A DNA stretch of 64,000 nucleotides from Oceanicella sp. SM1341 (GTDB lineage: Bacteria; Pseudomonadota; Alphaproteobacteria; Rhodobacterales; Rhodobacteraceae), in NCBI RefSeq assembly GCF_003448965.1, contig NZ_QRGC01000008.1, positions 62,001-126,000 on the forward strand, given 5' to 3'. Position 1 is the first letter of the stretch; each line of letters begins with the position of its first letter. Below the pieces are notes generated by a model, which had not been told where the DNA came from, ran no database searches, and saw only the letters and a program-made list of their open reading frames with translations. Below, in pieces: positions 25,746 through 34,633 of this stretch. The translations under genes and the position numbers were made by a program.

Positions 25746-26957
25746 TCAGAGGGTCCAGAGCTGCAGCGGCAGGCGGCTGAAGGTCTCCACGCCCCGGCCC
25801 TCGGCGCCGATGGCGAAGGTCTGGCCCACGCCGGCGACGAGCCCGGTGCGCGTGTCGGGGATCATGATATGCACGAAGAACACCATGCCCGGCTCCAGCA
25901 CCAGCGGGTTGCCGGTGTAGATCATCGGCGGCACGTCCATCCAGGTGGGCTTGAAGGTGCAGCCGAGCGCATAGCCGCAGGCGGCGTAGCGGGCCTGCTC
26001 GAAACCCGCGCCGTCGAGCACCGCGCGGTGGATGTCGTCGAGCGTGCCGAGCCGCGCGCCGGGCACCGCCGCCTCCTTGATGCGCTCCAGCGCCTCGATG
26101 GCGACGCCCATCTGGCTCACCTGCGCGGGGTCGGGGCGGCCGAGCACGGCGGTGTGCTCCACCACCACGTGGTAGCGGCAGGCGGAGCCCGCGAGCTCGA
26201 TCAGGATCTGGTCCTGCGCCGCCAGCGCCTGCGGCCCGCCGATGCCGCGGCCGAAGAGCGCGCGCTCGCCCACGTTCACCAGCGGCCCGCCGGAGGGCAG
26301 GTCGCCCCCCGCCGAGAGCATGGCGGTGACCGCAGCGCCCGAGAGCGCGGTGTCATACACTCCCGGCGCCGCCGCGCCGAGGGCGGCTTCCACCGCGCGG
26401 TCGGCCAGCTCGCCCGCCGCCCGGGTATACTCCAGTTCCAGCGGGGATTTCACCAGCCGCTGGCCGCGCACGATGTCCGAGGCGTCGGTGAGGCTGCAGT
26501 GCCCGGCAAGTGCCGCCTCCACCATGCGCCCGTTCGCGGCGGTGAGCCCGTGGGTGGCGAATTCCACGCCGATGCGCGCGCCGCCCAGGCCCCGCTCCAG
26601 CAGGATGTCGCGCAGGTCCTCGCCCGGGTTCGCGCCCTCGGCGTTCAGCCACACCCGCACCTCGTCGTAGAGCGAGGCCACCTCGGCCTGCCGGCGGTCC
26701 GGCGTGCGGGTGAGCAGCACCGTGGGGCTGTCATCGGCGGTGATGATGCCGGCCTGGAAGAACACGAAGCCCGCCGTGTCGAAGCCGGTGAGGTAGAAAT
26801 GGCTCTCCTGCGCGAAGACCAGCAGCGCGTCGAGCCCGCGGGCGCGCATCTCCGCCCGGGTGCGGGCGAGGCGGGCGCGGTGCTCGGCCTCCGGAAACCG
26901 CAGGGTGACGGCGCGGCCCGAGGCGCGGCCGGGGTGCTGGGTGGCCAGGTCGATCAT
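25746..26957 (-). CDS. M24-fold hydrolase, ectoine-hydrolase-like branch (paralogue A)
   Basis: A 403-residue protein with a creatinase-type N-terminal domain (LARTRAEMRARGLDALLVFAQESHFYLTGFDTAG) and a C-terminal pita-bread fold ending in LEPGMVFF. The residues that bind two metals in aminopeptidase P are replaced: the DxG...D pair reads ELAGSACRYHVVVEH, the GHG histidine region reads GYALG, and the two late glutamates are His and Gln. This pattern resembles the ectoine hydrolase (DoeA/EutD) branch, which cleaves small amides or amidines rather than Xaa-Pro peptides. The start at 26957 overlaps the M20 gene by four bases. It is the last gene of the transporter operon. Confidence 0.85.
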   Translation of the reverse strand: MIDLATQHPGRASGRAVTLRFPEAEHRARLARTRAEMRARGLDALLVFAQESHFYLTGFDTAGFVFFQAGIITADDSPTVLLTRTPDRRQAEVASLYDEVRVWLNAEGANPGEDLRDILLERGLGGARIGVEFATHGLTAANGRMVEAALAGHCSLTDASDIVRGQRLVKSPLELEYTRAAGELADRAVEAALGAAAPGVYDTALSGAAVTAMLSAGGDLPSGGPLVNVGERALFGRGIGGPQALAAQDQILIELAGSACRYHVVVEHTAVLGRPDPAQVSQMGVAIEALERIKEAAVPGARLGTLDDIHRAVLDGAGFEQARYAACGYALGCTFKPTWMDVPPMIYTGNPLVLEPGMVFFVHIMIPDTRTGLVAGVGQTFAIGAEGRGVETFSRLPLQLWTL

Positions 26958-28180
26958 TTCGCCTCGCAGATATCGCAGATGGTGAGAAGGTAGAGCCGCA
27001 CGGCGTCGAGATAGTCGGGGATCTCCACCCGCTCGTCCGGCATGGTGTTGAAACGCCCGCCCGGCCCGCAGACCACGCCCTCCATGCCGCCCTCGGCATG
27101 GAGGTGCCCGGCATCGGTGCCGAAGAAACCCGGCGGCGGCAGGGCGCCGGTGGGCTGGGCCTCGCCGCGCAGCTTCTCGTAGGCGGTGTTGAGCGCGGTC
27201 ACGATGCGGCTGTCGCGCGCCACCTCGAAGGCGGGCATCACCGGCCGGCCCTCGCGCGCCTCGCTGAACACCGTCGCCTTCAGGCCCGGGTGGCGGGCCA
27301 TGAGCCGGTCGAGCACGGCGCGGATGTCGGCGAGCGCATTCGCCTCGGTCTGGCCCGGCCCGTAGCGGCCCGAGCCCTTGAGCCGCAGGAAATCGGCCAC
27401 CTGCGGCGGGCGCCACTCGTGCAGGTCGCGCCCGAGCGCGCCATGCACCACGCCCACGTGCACGCGGTTGATCGCCCGGTGCTCATCGCTCGGCGCGTCG
27501 GAGAAGGTGAGGTCGGTGAGCTCGGGGATCAGCTCGCAGGCGGCGAGGATCGCGTCCACCGCCGTCTCGCGCTTCGAGAGATGCCGGGTGACCCCCTCCA
27601 GCTCCACCACGAAGGTGAAGGCCGCGGCATGCATGGTGATGGCCTGCAGGTCGGAGGGCTCGGTGTTGATGAAATAGTCGGCGCGCAGGCCGGCGCGCAC
27701 CGCCGCCAGCGTGCCCACGCCGCCCTGCAGCTCGCCGATCACGAAGGTGAGGATCACGTCGCCCTTCAGCCGCACCCCGGCCTCGATCAGCTCGCGCACG
27801 GCACAGAGATAGGCCGCGTCGCCCGCCTTCATGTTCGACACGCCGATGCCGTAGATGAAGTCGTCGTCGATCAGCCCGCCCCAGGGGTCCACCGTCCAGC
27901 CCTCGGTCACCGGGTTGGTGTCGAGATGGCCGTTGAACATCAGGCTCTTGCCGCCGCCGGTGCCGCGCCAGATGCCGATGGCGTTCACCCGCTCGCCCTC
28001 CACCGGCATGAGATACGCCTCCATGCCCATGCCGGCCATGATCTCGACCATGCGCTCGGCCAGCGCCCGCTCGCCGGGGGTCTCGGAGTAGCTCTTGTGG
28101 CGCACCATCTCCGCGAGGGTCTCGAGGCAGGCGCGCTCGTCGATGGAGCGGGCGAGGGCGAGGGGAAGCGGGTCGGTCAT
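26954..28180 (-). CDS. M20-family amidohydrolase (ArgE/DapE-like)
   Basis: A 408-residue cytoplasmic M20 hydrolase, the family that removes acyl groups from amino acids or cleaves dipeptides with two zinc ions. The first metal motif is intact (FNGHLDTNP). The bridging-aspartate motif, usually D-M-K-G, reads SNMKAG, so an Asn replaces the Asp; the Glu-Glu pair reads GELQGG. The later NTEPSD and GTDAGHLHAEGG are present. These changes may alter metal content. It overlaps the ATPase and the M24 gene by four bases each. In context it probably trims an imported acylated or peptide-like compound. Confidence 0.85.
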   Translation of the reverse strand: MTDPLPLALARSIDERACLETLAEMVRHKSYSETPGERALAERMVEIMAGMGMEAYLMPVEGERVNAIGIWRGTGGGKSLMFNGHLDTNPVTEGWTVDPWGGLIDDDFIYGIGVSNMKAGDAAYLCAVRELIEAGVRLKGDVILTFVIGELQGGVGTLAAVRAGLRADYFINTEPSDLQAITMHAAAFTFVVELEGVTRHLSKRETAVDAILAACELIPELTDLTFSDAPSDEHRAINRVHVGVVHGALGRDLHEWRPPQVADFLRLKGSGRYGPGQTEANALADIRAVLDRLMARHPGLKATVFSEAREGRPVMPAFEVARDSRIVTALNTAYEKLRGEAQPTGALPPPGFFGTDAGHLHAEGGMEGVVCGPGGRFNTMPDERVEIPDYLDAVRLYLLTICDICEAK

Positions 28181-29817
28181 GCGGGGTCCCTGAGCGGCTG
28201 GGGCACCGGCACCGCGTCGAGCAGCGCGCGGGTGTAGGGGTGGCGGCCGGGAGCCCCGGCATCGGCCACGTCGAAGGCGTCGACCAGCGCGCCGTGCTGC
28301 ATCACCGCGATGCGGTGGGCGAGCTGGCGCACCAGGTTGAGGTCATGGGTGATGAACAGGCAGGCGGCCCCGGAGCGCGCCTGCAGATCGACCAGAAGCC
28401 GCGCCACCGCGGCCTGCACCGAGACGTCGAGCGCCGCGGTCACCTCGTCGCAGATCACCAGCTTCGGCTCGGCGGCGAAGGCGCGGGCGATGGCCACGCG
28501 CTGCTTCTCGCCGCCCGAGAGCTGGTGGGGGTGGCGCGAGGCGTATTCGGCCGGCAGCAGCACCATCTCGAGCAGCTCGCGCACCCGCGCCTCCACCTGC
28601 CCCCGCGGCACCAGGCCGTAGAGCCGCAGCGGCCGGGCGAGGATGCGCCCGATGGTCTCGCGCGGGTTGAGGCTCGCGTCCGGGTGCTGGAAGACGATCT
28701 GCACCTCGCGGCGGTAGGCCCTGTCGAAGGCCCGGCGGGAGGTGAAGTCCCGCCCGCCGAAGCGGATGGCGCCCTCGAACTCGGCAAGGCCGGTCGCGGC
28801 CCGCGCGATGGTCGACTTGCCGGAGCCGCTCTCCCCCACCACGCCGAGCAGCTCGCCGGGGCGGATATCGAGGCTCACGTCGCGCGCGCCGTAATGCGCC
28901 TTCGCCGAAGGGTCGAGCTTGCGGGTGAGCCAGCCGGGCGCGCCGTAGCGCACGCTCACCGTGTCGACGCTGAGCAGCGGCGGCTGCGCGGCCGGTGCCG
29001 GCACGGCGATGCGCTCGTCGGGGCGCGGCAGGGCGGCGAGCAGCCGGCGGGTGTAGGCATGGCGCGGCGCGGTGAGCACCTCCGCCGCCGGCCCGCTCTC
29101 CACGATCTCGCCCTTGTAGATCACCGATACCGTGTCGGCGATGCGCGAGACGAGGCCGAGGTCATGCGAGATGTAGAGCGCGGCCACCCCGGTCTCGGCC
29201 TTGAGCGTCACGAACAGCTCGAGGATCTGCTTGGCGGTGAGGATGTCGAGCGCGGTGGTCGGCTCGTCGAACAGGATGAGGTCGGGCTCGCAGGCGAAGG
29301 CGGTGGCGATGACCACGCGCTGCTTCTCGCCGCCCGAGGCCTCGTGCGGGAAGCGCTTCATGAGCTCCGCCGGGCGGCGGATGCCGGTGCGGGTGAGGGC
29401 GGCCTCCGCCTCGGCCAGCGCTTGCGCGCGGCTCATGCCGCGGTGGCGCATCAGCACCTCGGTGATCTGCTCGCCCATGCGCAGCGTGGGGTTGAGCGCC
29501 GAGCTGGGGTCCTGGAACACCATGGCCACCTTGCGGCCGCGCAGCCGGTCGAGGTCGCGCTTCGAGGCGCCCAGCATGTCCTCGCCCGACACGAGGATGG
29601 CGCCGCCGGTGTCCTCGGCGTTGGGCGCGAGGTAGCGCATGATCGCCCAGGCGAGCGTGCTCTTGCCCGAGCCGCTCTCGCCCACCAGGGCATGGGTCTC
29701 GCCGCGGCGGATGCGCAGGGTGATGTCGCGCAGCGCGTCGTAGCGGCCCTCCTCGGTGCGATAGGCCATCGAGTAGCCGGCGACATCGAGCACCGGGCGG
29801 TCCTGGCGGTCGGCCAT
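28177..29817 (-). CDS. Dipeptide-type ABC transporter, fused DppD-DppF ATPase
   Basis: A 546-residue protein carrying both ATPase domains of a peptide/nickel-class importer in one chain. Domain 1 (about 1-265) has GESGSGKST, ASGGEKQRVVIATAF and LILFDEPTTALD. Domain 2 (about 290-546) has [24 protein letters not shown] and LVICDEVTAALD, where Val replaces the usual Pro. Each ends with the oligopeptide-type tail (APRHAYTRRLL, GRHPYTRALL). The ATG at 29817 (MADRQDRPVL) shares one base with the permease stop. It should energise the two permeases upstream. Confidence 0.92.
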   Translation of the reverse strand: MADRQDRPVLDVAGYSMAYRTEEGRYDALRDITLRIRRGETHALVGESGSGKSTLAWAIMRYLAPNAEDTGGAILVSGEDMLGASKRDLDRLRGRKVAMVFQDPSSALNPTLRMGEQITEVLMRHRGMSRAQALAEAEAALTRTGIRRPAELMKRFPHEASGGEKQRVVIATAFACEPDLILFDEPTTALDILTAKQILELFVTLKAETGVAALYISHDLGLVSRIADTVSVIYKGEIVESGPAAEVLTAPRHAYTRRLLAALPRPDERIAVPAPAAQPPLLSVDTVSVRYGAPGWLTRKLDPSAKAHYGARDVSLDIRPGELLGVVGESGSGKSTIARAATGLAEFEGAIRFGGRDFTSRRAFDRAYRREVQIVFQHPDASLNPRETIGRILARPLRLYGLVPRGQVEARVRELLEMVLLPAEYASRHPHQLSGGEKQRVAIARAFAAEPKLVICDEVTAALDVSVQAAVARLLVDLQARSGAACLFITHDLNLVRQLAHRIAVMQHGALVDAFDVADAGAPGRHPYTRALLDAVPVPQPLRDPA

Positions 29818-30635
29818 CAGCGGGTCCTCCGGGGGTCGAAGGCGTCGCGCAGCGCGTCGCCGAACAGGTTGAAGCCCATGGCGGTGATGGCGATGGCGAG
29901 GCCGGGCACGATCACGCACCAGGGATTGCGGAACATGTACTGCCGCGCCTCCGACACCATCAGCCCCCACTCGGTCGAGGGCGGCTGCGCGCCGAGGCCC
30001 AGAAAGCCCAGCGTGGCGCCGATCATGATGGCGAAGCTCACCCGGATGGTGGCCTCCACGATGATCGGCCCCAGCGCGTTGGGCAGCACCTCGCGCCCCA
30101 CGATCCAGGCGCGGGATTCGCCGCGGGCGATGGCCGCCAGCACGTATTCGCGGGTGCGCACCGAGAGCGTGGCGCCTCGGGCGATGCGCGCCATGCCCGG
30201 CGTGAAGGTGACCGCGACCGCGAGCATCGCCTGGCCGGTGCCGCCGCCGAGGAAGGAGACGATGAGCAGGGTGAACAGCAGCTCCGGCATGGCCAGCAGC
30301 CCGTCGAGCACCCGCATGATGACGCTGTCGACCCGGCCGCCGGCCACGCCCGCGATCACCCCGATCACCGAGCCCGCGCCGACACCGAGCGCCGTGGCCC
30401 CGAGGCCGAAGAGCACCGTGGCGGGCGCGCCGTTGAGCAGGCGGGAGAGCAGGTCGCGGCCGTACTGGTCGGTGCCGAGCAGGAACTCCGGCCCCGGGCC
30501 CTGCAGGCGCGCGGTCACGTGGAATTCCTGCGGGTCGTAGGGCGCGATCCAGGGCCCGAACAGCGCCGCCACGAAGACGAGCAGCAGCAGCAGGCAGCCG
30601 GCGATGCCGGTGGGAGAACTCAGGAGCCTACGCAT
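29817..30635 (-). CDS. Dipeptide-type ABC transporter permease (DppC-like)
   Basis: A 272-residue inner-membrane permease of the OppC/DppC class with about six helices. Features are the periplasmic FLLGTDQYGRDLLSRLL after helix 1, the coupling loop EYVLAAIARGESRAWIVGREVLPN and the end GFNLFGDALRDAFDPR. The ATG at 30635 overlaps the DppB-like gene by eight bases; an ATG at 30695 would lie well inside that gene and add non-membrane residues, so it is rejected. Confidence 0.92.
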   Translation of the reverse strand: MRRLLSSPTGIAGCLLLLLVFVAALFGPWIAPYDPQEFHVTARLQGPGPEFLLGTDQYGRDLLSRLLNGAPATVLFGLGATALGVGAGSVIGVIAGVAGGRVDSVIMRVLDGLLAMPELLFTLLIVSFLGGGTGQAMLAVAVTFTPGMARIARGATLSVRTREYVLAAIARGESRAWIVGREVLPNALGPIIVEATIRVSFAIMIGATLGFLGLGAQPPSTEWGLMVSEARQYMFRNPWCVIVPGLAIAITAMGFNLFGDALRDAFDPRRTR

Positions 30636-31578
30636 AGCGCACCCTCGGGTCGAGCCAGGCGATGACGAGATCGGCGGCGAGGTTGGACAGGGCATAGACC
30701 ACGGCGAGCAGCAGCACGACGGCCTGGATCACCGGCAGGTCGCGGTTCTGCAGCGCATAGATCAGCAGCCGGCCGAGGCCGGGCCAGGCGAAGATCTCCT
30801 CCACCACGATGATGCCGCCCAAGAGGTAGCCGATGTCGAGCGAGATCACCGTGACGGCGGGAATGAGCGCGTTGGGCAGGGCGTGGCGCAGGATCACCCG
30901 GCGCTCCTTCACCCCCTTCAGCCGCGCGGCGCGCACGTAGTCGGAGGACAGCACCTCCGACATCTCCGAGCGCACCTGGCGCGAGATATGCGCGAGCAGG
31001 ATCATCCCCAGCGTGGCCGAGGGCAGGACGGCATGCAGCAGGAAGCCGCCGAAATCCTCCCCGGGGGCCACGAAGCCCCCCGCCGGCAGGATCGGCCCGT
31101 CCGGCGCGGCGAAGACCACCAGCAGCAGCGTGGCGGTGACGAATTCCGGCAGGGCGGTTCCCACGTAGGAGAACAGCCCGATGCCGAGATCCCAGGCGGT
31201 GCCGCGGCGCAGCGCCGCGAGCGTGCCGAGCGGGATCGCCACCACCGTGACGGTGACCAGCGCGATCACCGCCAGGGCGGCGGAGTGCCAGAAGGCCTCG
31301 CCCACCACCTGCGCCACCGGAAGCTGCAGCCGCAGCGAGGTGCCGAAATCGCCCCGCAGCACGCCGCCGATCCAGTCGAGATACTGGACCGCCAGCGGCT
31401 GGTCGAGCCCGAGCTGCCGCTCCATGGCGGCGAGGGCGTCGGGGGTGGCGTTCTCGCCCAGCACCATCAGCGCCGCGTTGCCCGGCAGCACCGCGGTGAT
31501 CGCGAAGACCGCGAGCGTCACGATGGCCAGCACGACGATGACGGCGCCGAGGCGCCGGATGAGATAGGCGAGGCTCAT
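30628..31578 (-). CDS. Dipeptide-type ABC transporter permease (DppB-like)
   Basis: A 316-residue permease of the OppB/DppB class. It starts with MSLAYLIRRLGAVIVVLAIVTLAVF, then LGLDQPLAVQYLDWIGGVLRGDFGTSL, the coupling loop YVRAARLKGVKERRVILRHALPNA, and ends with DPRVRYA, all family hallmarks. The ATG at 31578 lies 10 bases after the binding-protein stop and is preferred to an in-frame ATG inside that gene. Confidence 0.93.
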   Translation of the reverse strand: MSLAYLIRRLGAVIVVLAIVTLAVFAITAVLPGNAALMVLGENATPDALAAMERQLGLDQPLAVQYLDWIGGVLRGDFGTSLRLQLPVAQVVGEAFWHSAALAVIALVTVTVVAIPLGTLAALRRGTAWDLGIGLFSYVGTALPEFVTATLLLVVFAAPDGPILPAGGFVAPGEDFGGFLLHAVLPSATLGMILLAHISRQVRSEMSEVLSSDYVRAARLKGVKERRVILRHALPNALIPAVTVISLDIGYLLGGIIVVEEIFAWPGLGRLLIYALQNRDLPVIQAVVLLLAVVYALSNLAADLVIAWLDPRVRYA

Positions 31579-31588
31579 GGCATGGGCC

Positions 31589-33130
31589 TCAGGCGCGGTC
31601 GAGCCAGACATCCTCGACATGGAAGAAGCGCGAGATCGGCGCCACCTCCCAGTCGTGGGTGCCCGCGCTGCTGGCGGTGAGAACGTCCTCGAAGAACGGC
31701 ACGATGTAGGGCACGTCGGCCAGCTCCATCTCCTGCGCCTTCGCGTAGATCTCGGCGCGCTTGCCCTCGTCCACCGTGGAGCGGCCCTCGGCGATCAGCG
31801 CGTCGAACTCGGCGTTCTTCCACTCGGTGTCCTGGTAGGAGGCGTCGGAGGTCAGCAGCAGGTTGTAGGTGGCGTCGATGGTGGGCTGCATGCCCCAGTA
31901 GCCCACGTAGAAGGCGCCCTTCATCCACACGTTGGCGAGATAGGTGTCATGCGGCATGGTCTCGATGGTGAGATCGAAGCCGGCGGCCGCCGCGGTCTGC
32001 TTCAGCGCGATGGCGGTCTGGGCGCGGATCGCCGGGCGGTCGGAGGCGACCAGCGTGGCCTTCAGCCCGTCCGGGTAGCCGGCCTCGGCCAGCAGCGCGC
32101 GCGCCGCCTCGGGGTCGTAGGGCACCACCGGCTTCTCGGTGGCGAACTGCAGCTCGGGCGGAACGAGGCTGTCCTGCGCCGGGCGGCCGAGCCCCTCGAG
32201 GATCACCTCCACCAGCAGCTCGCGGTCGGTCGCCAGCGCCAGCGCCTTGCGCACCCGCACGTCGTTCCAGGGCTCGGCGTCCTGGCGCATCACCACGCAG
32301 GCATAACGGCCCGAGGGCACCCGCAGCGCCTGCACGCCCTGCGCATCGGCGATGCGCTGGAAATCGGCCTGCTGCACGGTGAGCATCACGTCGGTCGAGC
32401 CGGAGAGGAAATTCGCGGTCTCGGCGGTGAGGTCGGGGTAGAGCAGCATCTCGACGGCGTCGAGATAGGGCTTGCCCGGCTGGTAGTAGTTCTCGTTCTT
32501 CACGAGCCGCACCATACGCGCGGTGTCGTAGGTCTCGAGCTTGAACGGGCCGGTGCCGTTGGCCTTCGTGTCGAGCTCGGAGAGCGGCGCGGCAAGGGCG
32601 GCCTTGGAGAGGATGCGTGCATTCGCGTGCGCGGTGGACACCGGCAGGTCGGCGAAGGGGGCGTTGAGGGTGAATTTCACCGTGGTCGCGTCCACCGCCT
32701 CGATGGTGTCGATCATGGTGAGCACCGAGCGCGCGGCGGCCGGGATGTCGGGGTTGAGGATCGCCTGATATGTCGCCACCACGTCCTCGGCCGAGAAGGG
32801 CGTGCCGTCGTGGAAGGTGACACCCTCGCGCAGGTGGAAGGTGAACTCGGTGGCGTCGTCGTTGGCCTCCCAGCTCTCGGCGAGGTCGGGATGCGGCAGG
32901 TTGTCGGTGCCGATGCGGGTGAGGCCCGAGTAGAGCATGTCGATGCAGGGATATTCCGCCGGGCCCGACAGGCTGAGCACGTTCAGCGTGGCGATGCGGG
33001 TGGAATGGCTCACGCGCAGCGTGCCGCCGCTCTTCGGCGCGGCCGACTGGCCGAAGCCCACGGAGGGCAGGGCCGTGCTGGCCGCGAGGCCCATCAGCAC
33101 GTGCCGGCGGGTGAGGGTGAGGAAGCTCAT
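31589..33130 (-). CDS. Dipeptide-type ABC transporter, periplasmic binding protein
   Basis: A 513-residue family 5 solute-binding protein. The N-terminus (LTRRHVLMGLAASTALPSVGFGQS) is a Tat-like or Sec signal with RR. Mature features are GGTLRVSHSTRIATLN, the family pattern LHPDLAESWEAND-like region, LREGVTFHDGTPFSAEDV and YDPEAARALLAEAGYPDG. It should bind a peptide or small organic solute in the periplasm and pass it to the adjacent permeases. A GGAGAGA ribosome site precedes the ATG. The upstream gene encodes an M24-fold hydrolase, 93 bases away. Confidence 0.93.
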   Translation of the reverse strand: MSFLTLTRRHVLMGLAASTALPSVGFGQSAAPKSGGTLRVSHSTRIATLNVLSLSGPAEYPCIDMLYSGLTRIGTDNLPHPDLAESWEANDDATEFTFHLREGVTFHDGTPFSAEDVVATYQAILNPDIPAAARSVLTMIDTIEAVDATTVKFTLNAPFADLPVSTAHANARILSKAALAAPLSELDTKANGTGPFKLETYDTARMVRLVKNENYYQPGKPYLDAVEMLLYPDLTAETANFLSGSTDVMLTVQQADFQRIADAQGVQALRVPSGRYACVVMRQDAEPWNDVRVRKALALATDRELLVEVILEGLGRPAQDSLVPPELQFATEKPVVPYDPEAARALLAEAGYPDGLKATLVASDRPAIRAQTAIALKQTAAAAGFDLTIETMPHDTYLANVWMKGAFYVGYWGMQPTIDATYNLLLTSDASYQDTEWKNAEFDALIAEGRSTVDEGKRAEIYAKAQEMELADVPYIVPFFEDVLTASSAGTHDWEVAPISRFFHVEDVWLDRA

Positions 33131-33223
33131 CTCGGGTCTCTCCTTGTCGGTGGGCCGGCGTTGCGGGCCCGTTCTTTCAGCATGCGTGGGAAGGCCGGGC
33201 GGCGCGCGCCGTCCCGGCGGCGG

Positions 33224-34402
33224 TCAGGCAATGACGGTGAGGTCGTCCGGCAGGCCGGTGAGCAGCTCGGGCGCGCCCTCGGTCACCAGCAGCGTGTGGC
33301 CCACGCCCATGGCGAGGCCGGTGTCGCCGTCGCCGTTCATCACGTGGTAGAACAGGGTCATGCCCGGCTCGCACACGGTCGCGGCACCGGCATAGATCAT
33401 CGGCGGCACGTCCATCGAGGTGGGGGCGAAGTTGATGCCCACCGAATAGCCGGTGGCGCCGTAGCGCGCCCGGCCGTAGCCGGCGGTGTCGAGCCCGGTG
33501 GCATAGGCGTCGAAGATCTCGCCCAGCGTGGTGCCGGGGCGGGCGAGCTCGGTCATCCGCGCCAGGGTCTCGCGGCCCACCTCGTACATGTGGCGCTGGC
33601 GCCCGGGCACCTCGCCGAACAGGATGGTCCACTCGGTCTTCACGTTGTAGTGGCGGAAGGGCACGGGGTATTCGACCAGGATCTGGTCCTGCGCCTCCAG
33701 CCGGCGCGGCTGCGACACGCCGCGCCCGAACACCGCCCGGATGCCGGAGTTGAACAGCGGCGCGTTGGGCGGCATGTCGGCCCCGTCGCCGAGGATCGAG
33801 GCGAGGTATTCCGCCTTCAGCTCCGCGTCGAGCATGCCGGGGCGCGCGGCGCCGATCACCCGCTCCAGCGCCCGGTCGCAGATGCGGCCCGCCTCGCGCA
33901 TGAAGGCGATCTCGGCCGGGGATTTCACCACCCGCAGCCGGCGGATGAGATGGTCGTCATCCTCCAGCCGGCAGACCCCCTCCAGCGCCTGCTGGCAGCG
34001 CCACAGGTTCCAGCCGGTGAGGCCGTGGGTGTTGAGCTCGATCGCCACCCGGCCGCCCGCCAGCCCCCTCTCCTCGAGGATCCCGCGCAGGTCGCGCGCC
34101 GGGTTCGCGTCATCCGCGTCCCACCAGATGCGGATGTCGGAGATGGTCGAGGTCATCCGCGCCTGCAGCAGGTCCGGCCGGCGGGTGAGCAGCACGATCG
34201 GCGTGTCGTCCGCCGTCACCAGCGCGCACTGGAAGAACACGAACCCGCCGGAATCGTAGCCCGTGAGCCAGTAGAGGCTCTCCTGCGAGAAGACCAGCAT
34301 CGCGTCCAGCCCGCGGGCGCGCAGCGTGGCGCGCAGCCGGGCCTGGCGCGCCTCCAGTTCGGGGCGGGCAAAGGGCAGCAGCGTCTCGGGGGCAGTGGCC
34401 AA
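33224..34402 (-). CDS. M24-fold hydrolase, ectoine-hydrolase-like branch (paralogue B)
   Basis: A 392-residue paralogue of the gene at 25746. Shared features are ATLRARGLDAMLVFSQESLYWLTG, DQILVEYPVPFRHYNVK and CEPGMTLFYHVMN. As in paralogue A the canonical metal ligands are missing (Glu and Lys in place of the two Asp, GYSVG instead of GHG, His in place of the first late Glu). No in-frame ATG exists near the expected N-terminus; a TTG at 34402 preceded by GGAAAG gives a start that aligns with paralogue A. It is the first gene of the minus-strand operon, behind a promoter with a TGGTATACCA operator. Confidence 0.82.
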   Translation of the reverse strand: MATAPETLLPFARPELEARQARLRATLRARGLDAMLVFSQESLYWLTGYDSGGFVFFQCALVTADDTPIVLLTRRPDLLQARMTSTISDIRIWWDADDANPARDLRGILEERGLAGGRVAIELNTHGLTGWNLWRCQQALEGVCRLEDDDHLIRRLRVVKSPAEIAFMREAGRICDRALERVIGAARPGMLDAELKAEYLASILGDGADMPPNAPLFNSGIRAVFGRGVSQPRRLEAQDQILVEYPVPFRHYNVKTEWTILFGEVPGRQRHMYEVGRETLARMTELARPGTTLGEIFDAYATGLDTAGYGRARYGATGYSVGINFAPTSMDVPPMIYAGAATVCEPGMTLFYHVMNGDGDTGLAMGVGHTLLVTEGAPELLTGLPDDLTVIA

Positions 34403-34489
34403 GGCGGGGTCTTTCCATCTCGGGGGCGGCCCGGGGGCCGCAATTTCGAAGCAGCGGCCCGGGGCCGCGATTCGGGGGCTTTCGCGGCC

Positions 34490-34518
34490 AAGGTAGATTT
34501 TGGTATACCAGTCGTCAA
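34490..34518 (-). promoter_or_regulatory. Promoter of the M24/dipeptide-transporter operon
   Basis: On the minus strand TTGACG (34513-34518) is followed by 17 bases and TACCTT (34490-34495). The 10-bp palindrome TGGTATACCA sits wholly inside the spacer, where bound repressor would block RNA polymerase. Transcription would start about 80 bases before the TTG start of the first gene. Confidence 0.55.
34499..34510. promoter_or_regulatory. GntR-type operator TTTGGTATACCA, copy 1
   Basis: A perfect 10-bp palindrome TGGTATACCA with two extra T on the left. The identical 12-mer occurs at 35316-35327 on the other side of the GntR gene at 34634. GntR/FCD regulators commonly bind TGGT-ACCA-type palindromes, so that gene product is the likely ligand. 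A further half-site (ATGGTACAT) lies at 34532-34540. Confidence 0.6.
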
Positions 34519-34633
34519 CCAAAGGAATACGAATGGTACATTTTCCCGTACGACCCCTTGTCCGTGGCCTCCGGAGCGTGGATAGCAAGGCGCGGACTCG
34601 CGCGCCCATGACGCGAATCGCGGAGGAGGAAAC

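Noticed and set aside
24966-26993. A 675-codon plus-strand frame over DoxX and an M24 gene
   Set aside because: It is antisense to two recognisable genes and has no family motif.
29818-29970. Longer start for the fused dipeptide ATPase
   Set aside because: The extra residues lie inside the upstream permease gene and read as its out-of-frame shadow; MADRQDRPVL at 29817 fits the family.
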